This document shows, piece after piece, positions 1 through 5,260 of a DNA stretch of 11,671 nt; within the stretch, counting starts at the first letter, position 1, and every line of letters starts with the position of its first letter. The DNA is taken from positions 1-11,671 of the forward strand of contig JAKORR010000468.1 in NCBI GenBank assembly GCA_029777735.1, read 5' to 3'. Source of the stretch: Armatimonadota bacterium. GTDB lineage: Bacteria > Armatimonadota > Zipacnadia > Zipacnadales > FEN-943. The translations under genes and the position numbers were made by a program. Below the pieces are notes generated by a model, which searched no databases, was not told the origin of the DNA, and was given only the letters and a program-made list of their open reading frames with translations.

Positions 1-410
1 ATGTGCTGGCCTTCAACTATGGCGGCCACCTGTTGCACACGCTGTATTGGTTCAGCCTGCAGCCCGGTGGCGCGAAGGCGCCTGAGGGTGCGTTGGCGGA
101 CCTAGTCAACCGCGACTTCGGGTCCTTCGATGCCCTCAAGAAGTGGCTAGGCGCCGCAGCCATCGCTGTTCAAGGTTCGGGCTGGGCTCTGCTGGCCCTT
201 GAGCCCCTCAGCGGCAGACTTATGGTCCTGCAAACCGAGCAGCACCACAAAGTCCTGGGCTGGGGCATGGTTCCACTTCTGGCCGTCGACGTCTGGGAAC
301 ACGCCTATTACTTGGACTACCAGAACCGTCGCGCGGACTACGTAGCAGCCGTGCTGGATATCGTGAACTGGGACGTGGTGGGCAAGCGGCTGACAGCGGC
401 CTTGGCCTGA
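1..410 (+). CDS. Fe/Mn superoxide dismutase, C-terminal part (5' end cut by window)
   Basis: The protein converts superoxide to oxygen and hydrogen peroxide using one Fe or Mn ion. The reading frame is open at the left edge, and the GTG at 3 is most likely an internal valine, so about 135 residues of a protein of about 200 are visible. Counting from that valine, the second metal-ligand helix is seen as HTLYW (His12), followed by GSGWALL (58-64) and the family signature DVWEHAYY with ligands Asp96 and His100. The first ligand His lies upstream of the window. The stretch LQTEQHH where family members place the second-sphere Gln/His, together with NRRADYV...VNWD, resembles archaeal-type Fe or cambialistic SODs more than classical MnSOD; that is an impression from memory. 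No signal peptide can be judged. The gene ends with TGA and faces the convergent glycosidase gene. Confidence 0.95.
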   Translation, partial: VLAFNYGGHLLHTLYWFSLQPGGAKAPEGALADLVNRDFGSFDALKKWLGAAAIAVQGSGWALLALEPLSGRLMVLQTEQHHKVLGWGMVPLLAVDVWEHAYYLDYQNRRADYVAAVLDIVNWDVVGKRLTAALA

Positions 411-658
411 AGCAGCTTTACAGCTCTTCACGACCAAGACCCCCACGGCCCGCCGCGCGGGGCTCTACCTGTGATAACTGTGCTATTGGGCAAACCCGAA
501 CCGTGTGCGCCGTGGTAGCTCGGGCTTGCGGCTCTGGGCTTTCGGCGGGTGAGGGGGAAAGGATGCAGGTTTGCTGAGCGCCCGCGTGCCAGCCTGTGAC
601 CGCCAGCGTGAAGCGTGGCAAAGGACGCGGGGGGCAACCCTACGCTCGGGCCGATCGC
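411..658. other. Convergent intergenic spacer between SOD and glycosidase genes
   Basis: This 248-bp spacer lies between two converging genes. I see no supported ORF, tRNA or repeat in it. A small GC-rich dyad sits at 449-461 (five-base arms, CCCGC and GCGGG, around a three-base loop), 38 bp past the SOD stop. It could contribute to transcript ending, but no T-run follows, so I do not call it a terminator. Confidence 0.5.
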
Positions 659-2758
659 TTAGCAGCTTCGTCCGATTCGCACAACCAGGTGATCCTTGAT
701 CCCAGGGATGGTGAACTCAGTCCAGCCCTGTGCATCTCGGCACTTGTACTCCTGGCCGCTGACGCATTCCCGCACAGCTGTCACCGTCCATCCTGGCCGC
801 ACGCGCACTCTGATCGGGTCGGGTCGATAAAAGCTATCCAGGTATATACTGTCGGTGGCTTTCTGCACGTGGATGAGATGAAGCAGCCAGCCCTCCTCAT
901 CCTGTTGCAGTGAGGTTTTCACTGACACTGGTGCCTCCACGCGAATCTTGGTCGACACGCCCAGCACTTTGCCTACGAGTGTCGCGAACAGGCGCTTGAG
1001 GAACGGGCATTTCTTTGACTGGTAGGCCCCCAAAAAGGGCACAGACATGTACAAGACCTGACCTTCGCCGAAGCGGTTCAGGACAATCCCCGGGTATCTG
1101 GTGCTGAAGCCCGGCGGCGCGTGGTCATGGTAAACGTAGTAGCCTGTCTCGAAGTTGCTCTCGATGACGGGATCTGTGATGTAGGCCAGCCCTCGTACTC
1201 CAGGCCTCGGGGAGCAGTACAGGGCATGGTTCTCCGGGTTCATCTTGCCGCTGGCCGCGTCTTTGATCAACAGTGGCATATCCGGCATGCCCGGGCGCAC
1301 ATCCTCGCCCAATCCATCCAGGTACGAGACGCTGTAGGGTGAATCGTCCACGTAGTCCAAACCGAAGAGGTCAGATAGGGCAAAGTTGCCCAGCCGCTTG
1401 CCGTACTTGTCAAAAAGCGAAGTATGGTAAGCCGCTAACAGTTTCCCGCCGCCGCTCACGTAGCTTCGCAGCTTCTCGGCAAGTTCGTCACCCACATAGG
1501 GCACGTGCGGGAGAACGATGAGTTCGTACGCCGCCAGGGCCTTCAAAGGCAGGTCTTCCGGTCGCAGTTCCCATGGCGTATGCGTCTCCATCAGCAGTTG
1601 CGCCAGTGCTTGCTCGCTTCCATAGGCCGCCCACGCCTTGTGGCTGCCTTCTCCGGCTCTGGCCATTGCTTGCAGCAGCCGCTGATTGTAGGCCGAATGT
1701 AGCACACCGACCACTGGCACGGGCCTCTTGCCCACACAGAACCGCTCGCGCTCTGCCACCCAAGCGAAGACCTCCGTTATAGTGTCCCAGACCGCTCTCG
1801 GCACCCGCCCACCATGGTCACCGCAGGGATAGGGCACATGGTTGATGTTAAGTGAGCCACTGTGGGCCAGCGCCACAGCTGACAGACCTTTGATGGTATC
1901 GGCGGTAGTGAGGGTCCAGTCTCCCCAGGAGCCCTGGCTTTCGGGCATGAACAGCGTGAAGGGCTTGCCCAGCCCCTCGCAATAGCGGGTGACATGGTCG
2001 GCGTGCAGGTACTCGGGCGGATGGGCCTCGGTGGACAGGTAGTCGGCGCCATCGTGGAGCGTGGACGACAGTGACAGGCAGCTTCCCGATCCGTTCCAAG
2101 ACCAGCTCAGGCCCGGCTTCACAGCGTTGCAGCGTTTCCTTGCCGCGCGCAGGAACTGCTCACGAGTCTCGACCTGGTAGGCATACAAGTCTAGCCAGTT
2201 CGACACGTTGAAACCGTCGGGTTCGAGGGCGTACCCGAACTTTTGCTGGAACTTGACTCTGCAGGCCTCGCAGAAGCATCCCTCGGGCGCAAAGTACTGC
2301 AGGTCTAGGAAGAATCCGTCAATCGGGTACTTCCGCGTGATCTCTTCCATGTGGGCAAAAACGTGCTCTGCGAACTCGTCGTTGCTCATGCACGAGCAGG
2401 GATAGAGGAACATACGGAGCGGCTTGCCCTGGCGATCCACCTGGCTCCACTCCGGATGCAACCGGCCTAGCTCCCAGCTTAGCACCATGTTGTAGTAGGC
2501 GATGAACTCCAGGCCCTGCGCCTTGGCCCGCGCCGCGACCTCCCCAAAAATATCGCCGGTCATGGTGCGGTTGGTGATGCCTACCTCGCTGGGGAACAAG
2601 CAGGTGCCGTGGGCCGACTTGGCCATAAAGATGAGCGTCTGCGCGCCCGTTCGCCGCACCTGCTCGAAGTACTCATCGTAGTCAATCCTGATCTCTGGTA
2701 GGAAGTTAGGCATGTGCCAGTCGCAGAACAGCATTCGCGCCTTGAGTTGATAGGCCAT
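659..2758 (-). CDS. Putative glycoside hydrolase, GHL6 / GH151-like with beta-galactosidase trimerisation-type domain
   Basis: The 699-aa protein probably acts on glycosides; substrate unknown. Characterised members of the similar GH151 family are alpha-L-fucosidases, which is a hint only. The start chosen is ATG at 2758, with AGGAG/GGAG just upstream; a TTG 18 bp further up would overlap this ribosome site. Residues 1-330 look like the TIM-barrel of hypothetical glycosyl hydrolase 6 proteins: FFLDLQYF with Asp152 at a barrel strand end, a Cys-rich CFCEAC (Cys161, 163, 166) that may bind metal, and acidic candidates Glu244 (STEAHPP) and Glu273 (MPESQGSW). Residues 340-580 resemble the class-I amidotransferase-like domain of GH42-type enzymes (VGVLHSAYNQR, ELIVLPHVPYVGDELAEKL, YVSGGGKLL). 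A beta-sandwich-like tail follows (LLHLIHVQKA... to 699). There is no signal peptide, so it is probably cytoplasmic and would act on imported oligosaccharides. It lies 137 bp downstream of gatB on the same strand, with no other sugar genes nearby. Confidence 0.75.
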   Translation of the reverse strand: MAYQLKARMLFCDWHMPNFLPEIRIDYDEYFEQVRRTGAQTLIFMAKSAHGTCLFPSEVGITNRTMTGDIFGEVAARAKAQGLEFIAYYNMVLSWELGRLHPEWSQVDRQGKPLRMFLYPCSCMSNDEFAEHVFAHMEEITRKYPIDGFFLDLQYFAPEGCFCEACRVKFQQKFGYALEPDGFNVSNWLDLYAYQVETREQFLRAARKRCNAVKPGLSWSWNGSGSCLSLSSTLHDGADYLSTEAHPPEYLHADHVTRYCEGLGKPFTLFMPESQGSWGDWTLTTADTIKGLSAVALAHSGSLNINHVPYPCGDHGGRVPRAVWDTITEVFAWVAERERFCVGKRPVPVVGVLHSAYNQRLLQAMARAGEGSHKAWAAYGSEQALAQLLMETHTPWELRPEDLPLKALAAYELIVLPHVPYVGDELAEKLRSYVSGGGKLLAAYHTSLFDKYGKRLGNFALSDLFGLDYVDDSPYSVSYLDGLGEDVRPGMPDMPLLIKDAASGKMNPENHALYCSPRPGVRGLAYITDPVIESNFETGYYVYHDHAPPGFSTRYPGIVLNRFGEGQVLYMSVPFLGAYQSKKCPFLKRLFATLVGKVLGVSTKIRVEAPVSVKTSLQQDEEGWLLHLIHVQKATDSIYLDSFYRPDPIRVRVRPGWTVTAVRECVSGQEYKCRDAQGWTEFTIPGIKDHLVVRIGRSC

Positions 2759-2895
2759 GGATCTCCGCTCCTGCAAGTCGTCGCCTGGATGTCCGCTGGC
2801 CGACTGCCTCGGCTGTAGGAAGTAATTGGGCTAGGAGCCTGCCGTAGGCACAGGACCCCCCGGGATTCGTCGCGGCTAGGGCCAAGCGCCAGCCC
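2759..2895. other. gatB-glycosidase intergenic region
   Basis: A 137-bp gap in the leftward direction separates the gatB stop from the glycosidase start. It contains the far arm of the hairpin that overlaps the gatB stop codon (2875-2900) and a smaller dyad, GCCT/AGGC, near 2839-2851. I found no convincing -35/-10 pair, so whether the glycosidase has its own promoter is open. The AGGAG ribosome site lies within the last 20 bases before the ATG. Confidence 0.4.
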
Positions 2896-2900
2896 CTAGC
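2875..2900 (-). terminator. Hairpin overlapping gatB stop codon (possible weak terminator)
   Basis: The perfect seven-base arms GCTAGGG (2875-2881) and CCCTAGC (2894-2900) enclose a 12-base loop. The gatB TAG stop codon is inside the upstream arm. On the leftward transcript the hairpin is followed by GC-rich sequence without a U-run, so intrinsic termination would be inefficient. It could instead stabilise the mRNA 3' end or be coincidental. Confidence 0.25.
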
Positions 2901-4326
2901 TTGCCGAGAGCTTTTGGCGCAGCAGGTCGTTGACGAGCTGGGGGTTGGCCTGTCCCTTGGTGGTCCGCATGATGTGGCCCACTATTGCTCCAAGGGCCTT
3001 CTCCTTGCCTGCACGGAAGTCCTCGACGGCTTTGGGATTGGCCGCGATGGCCTCGTCCACGAGCTTCGCCAGTTCACTCGTGTCGCTTATCTGGGCGAGG
3101 CCATCCTGCTCGACAATCTGTCGCGGTGACCGTCCATCTCGGCATGCCCGCGCGAAGACCTCCCTGGCGATGGTGGCCGAGAGAGTCCCATCCGCCGTAA
3201 GGGCGATCAGTTCCGCCACGCACTCGGGCGACAGCGGAAACCGGTCAACGGTCACACCCTCCTCGTTGAGGTACCGTAGGACCTCGGTCATCACCCAGTT
3301 GCTGGCGGCCTTGGGGTCGCCGCTGGCCGCAGCCACAGCTTCGAAGTAGTCCGCCACGGCCTTCTCTTCGGTCAGCACACTAGCGTCATACTCTGGCAGG
3401 CCATACTCCTCGACGAAGCGCCGGCGCCGCGCGGTGGGCAACTCCGCGATACTGGCGCGGATATCGGCCACCCAATCGCTCGAGGGCTCTAAGGGCACCA
3501 AGTCCGGATCCGGGAAGTACATGTAGTCGTCGGCCGTTTCTTTGCGTCTCATGCTGACCGTTTGCCGCGCAGTCTCGTCCCAGCGGCGGGTCTCTTGCAC
3601 CAAAGGCTCATCGGTTTCCAGCGCCCGGAGCTGTCGGGCTATTTCGTAGCGCACGGCTTCGTAGACCGAACGGATGGAGTTCAGGTTCTTTATCTCGGTT
3701 TTAGGCGTCGCCTCATCGGTCTGCAGGTTGCGCAGGTTGACGGTGGGCTCACAGCGCATTTGTCCCTTTTCCATGTCGGCGTCGGACACGCCGATGTAGC
3801 GCAGGATGCGGCGCAGCTCGGTCAGGTACACGCGTACTTCGTCGGCGGAAGTGAAGTCTGGCTCCGTGACGACCTCCATCAGCGGCACGCCGGAGCGGTT
3901 GTAGTCCACCACCGAGCAGCCGTCGAGCAGGTGGATGTTCTTGCCGGTGTCTTCCTCGAGGTGCGCGCGGCGGATGCGTATGTGCACGGGCTGGCCGTTC
4001 ACATCTAGGTCGATGTAGCCATCCTGGGTTAGGGGCTCGTCGTACTGGCTTATCTGGTAGTTCTTGGCCAAGTCGGGATACAAGTAGTTCTTGCGCGCGA
4101 AACGGCAGCGCTCGGCTACCTGGCAGTTGAGGGCCAGTCCGGTACGAAGAACATGCTCGATGGCTTCCTGATTGGGCACGGGCAGCGAGCCGGGTAGCCC
4201 CAGGCATACTGGGCAGCAACGGGTATTAGGTTCTCCGCCGAACTCGGCCGGGCAGGCGCAGAACATCTTGCTGTCGGTTGATAGCTGCACGTGGACTTCT
4301 AGACCCACACAGGGCTGCCAGGACAT
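2896..4326 (-). CDS. gatB: Aspartyl/glutamyl-tRNA(Asn/Gln) amidotransferase subunit B
   Basis: GatB is the kinase/tRNA-binding subunit of the GatCAB complex, which turns misacylated Glu-tRNA(Gln) and/or Asp-tRNA(Asn) into the correct amide forms in the cytoplasm. The start is ATG at 4326, because GGAGG lies 8 bases upstream and MSWQPCVGLEVHVQL matches the family N-terminus; the frame extends 24 codons further but without support. The resulting 476 residues is the usual length. Visible marks are the zinc-type cysteines Cys23, Cys25, Cys38 and Cys41 (FCAC...CCPVC), ARKNYLYPDLAKNYQISQYD (78-97), HLEEDTGK (122-129), the GatB signature DYNRSGVPLME (141-151), and a C-terminal YqeY-like tail domain ending in the last 150 residues (KASNWVMTEVLRYLN... 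to NPQLVNDLLRQKL). gatA and gatC are not in this window, so the complex is encoded in pieces. A TATAAT box lies upstream at 4387-4392. Confidence 0.98.
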   Translation of the reverse strand: MSWQPCVGLEVHVQLSTDSKMFCACPAEFGGEPNTRCCPVCLGLPGSLPVPNQEAIEHVLRTGLALNCQVAERCRFARKNYLYPDLAKNYQISQYDEPLTQDGYIDLDVNGQPVHIRIRRAHLEEDTGKNIHLLDGCSVVDYNRSGVPLMEVVTEPDFTSADEVRVYLTELRRILRYIGVSDADMEKGQMRCEPTVNLRNLQTDEATPKTEIKNLNSIRSVYEAVRYEIARQLRALETDEPLVQETRRWDETARQTVSMRRKETADDYMYFPDPDLVPLEPSSDWVADIRASIAELPTARRRRFVEEYGLPEYDASVLTEEKAVADYFEAVAAASGDPKAASNWVMTEVLRYLNEEGVTVDRFPLSPECVAELIALTADGTLSATIAREVFARACRDGRSPRQIVEQDGLAQISDTSELAKLVDEAIAANPKAVEDFRAGKEKALGAIVGHIMRTTKGQANPQLVNDLLRQKLSAS

Positions 4327-4386
4327 TTCACTTCCCTCCAGACACATCAAACACCGCTTGCTGCCGGAAGCCGCAGCGGAGACCCA

Positions 4387-4392
4387 ATTATA
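4387..4392 (-). promoter_or_regulatory. Probable -10 box of gatB promoter
   Basis: A perfect TATAAT on the leftward strand lies about 60 bp upstream of the gatB ATG, predicting a leader of roughly 55 nt. No good TTGACA-like box is found 16-18 bp upstream, so the assignment rests on the -10 alone. It sits back to back with the rightward promoter at 4425-4453. Confidence 0.45.
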
Positions 4393-4424
4393 ACTCATTT
4401 GGCCTTATAGCGGCGACCCGCCGT

Positions 4425-4453
4425 TTGACTTTGTCGACGCTCACTGGTAGCAT
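4425..4453 (+). promoter_or_regulatory. Sigma70-type promoter for the rightward DUF151/UPF0182 genes
   Basis: TTGACT at 4425-4430 (5 of 6 match to the -35 consensus) and TAGCAT at 4448-4453 (4 of 6 to the -10, with the first two and last two bases kept) are separated by exactly 17 bp. Transcription would start near 4460, about 190 nt before the DUF151 start codon. It diverges from the gatB promoter; the two -10 boxes are about 55 bp apart. Confidence 0.5.
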
Positions 4454-4652
4454 ACAAGTGCTCGGGCTGTGCTGCATCGTGCCGTCCCGAGGGCACGGAG
4501 CACACTGTCGGAAGGTGCGGAGGTGGGATAGCCAGCACGGAGCTTCAGTCACTCATCAGCCCACCTTCGGCAGTAGAGTGTGGCGTTGGGTGCCAGGAGG
4601 CAACCGCACCAAGGTGCTCTAGAGGGTGGCCGAGCGCGAGCAGTGATGCGCA
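4454..4652 (+). promoter_or_regulatory. Long structured 5' leader of the DUF151 gene (candidate RNA element)
   Basis: No ORF in this nearly 200-bp stretch looks real, but it is rich in long dyads. Hairpin 1 pairs TGTGCT (4468-4473) with AGCACA (4499-4504) and, inside it, CGTGCC (4478-4483) with GGCACG (4492-4497). Hairpin 2 pairs AGGTGGG (4521-4527) with CCCACCT (4560-4566), extended outward by C4518-G4569, G4519-C4568 and a G-U pair. Hairpin 3 pairs TGCC (4591-4594) with GGCA (4599-4602) around an AGGA loop. In competition, GGTGC at 4589-4593 can pair with GCACC at 4606-4610, and that GCACC can also pair with GGTGC at 4613-4617. It matches no riboswitch, T-box, SRP or RNase P RNA consensus that I can recognise. 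A small RNA on either strand is an alternative. Confidence 0.35.
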
Positions 4653-5180
4653 ATGGTACGCATGTTTGTTTACAGAGTCGGCATCGACCCGCGAGGGCGT
4701 GTGCTTCTCATCTTGGCCGATGAACAGGTGACGCGACTGCTGCCCATGGTCATTGGCCAGTACGAGGCGCGGGCCATCGCCATGGAGTTAGCCAAGGAAC
4801 GCTTTGACCGGCCGCTGACCCATGACCTTGTCCATTCGGTGATTTCTTCGCTGGGCCATCGCCTGGAGCGGGTCGATATCACCAAGCTGGAAGACGAAGT
4901 CTTCTACGCAGAGCTCAGCCTCGTCGGCGAAGGCGAGATCGTGAAGGTAGACGCCAGACCCAGCGACGCAATAGCACTGGCACTCCGCTCCCACGCGCCC
5001 ATCTTCGTCGCGGAAGAGGTCTTGGAGCAGGCAGGCCATCTACCCGAAGATATTGTCGTCGAGGGGGAGGAAGGGGAGGAGAACGACTCCGCCGATGAGC
5101 CACTGGACTCAGACGTGGACAGGGTGCGTCGCCTGTTGGAGAGCTTAGACTTCGAAGAGGGACAAGACCAACAGGGATAG
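4653..5180 (+). CDS. Bifunctional nuclease family protein (DUF151/BFN)
   Basis: This 175-aa protein belongs to the DUF151 family, whose plant members were reported to have both RNase and DNase activity; the bacterial role is poorly known. The BFN fold covers about residues 1-128: RVLLILADEQVTRLLPMVIG (16-35), the YEARAIAMELA helix (37-47), RPLTHDLVHSVISSLGHRLERV (53-74), FYAELSL (84-90), and the highly conserved VDARPSDAIALALR (99-112) followed by APIFVAEEVLEQAG. Residues 129-175 are a very acidic tail (EGEEGEEND...) ending in a short helix. The start at 4653 is uncertain: no clear Shine-Dalgarno sequence precedes it (only GAG about 12 bases up), and ATG at 4662 is an alternative. The weak ribosome site beneath a folded leader suggests translation may be controlled. 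It is followed after 80 bp by the UPF0182 gene and may share its transcript. Confidence 0.93.
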   Translation: MVRMFVYRVGIDPRGRVLLILADEQVTRLLPMVIGQYEARAIAMELAKERFDRPLTHDLVHSVISSLGHRLERVDITKLEDEVFYAELSLVGEGEIVKVDARPSDAIALALRSHAPIFVAEEVLEQAGHLPEDIVVEGEEGEENDSADEPLDSDVDRVRRLLESLDFEEGQDQQG

Positions 5181-5260
5181 GCCCTGAAATCCGAGGTCCC
5201 CATCACTCCGTGGGGCGTGAGAACTCCCCCAATACGACTACGATTGAGAGGAGCTAGCCT

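Noticed and set aside
3562..4008. 148-aa plus-strand ORF antisense to gatB
   Set aside because: It lies entirely inside gatB, whose protein motifs are unmistakable, and has no start signals of its own.
4326..4398. Longer GatB start 24 codons upstream
   Set aside because: The extra residues do not resemble the family, the TATAAT promoter box lies inside them, and GGAGG sits correctly before the ATG at 4326.
4532..4562. CTGATGAG on the minus strand near 4551-4558, resembling the hammerhead ribozyme core
   Set aside because: The required stem II and following GAAA cannot be formed: the next bases are GTGACTGAAGC, which leave no proper helix. Probably chance.
5198..5215. CCCCA/TGGGG dyad between the DUF151 and UPF0182 genes as a terminator
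   Set aside because: Only five pairs with an eight-base loop and no T-run; not enough to separate the two genes into different transcripts.
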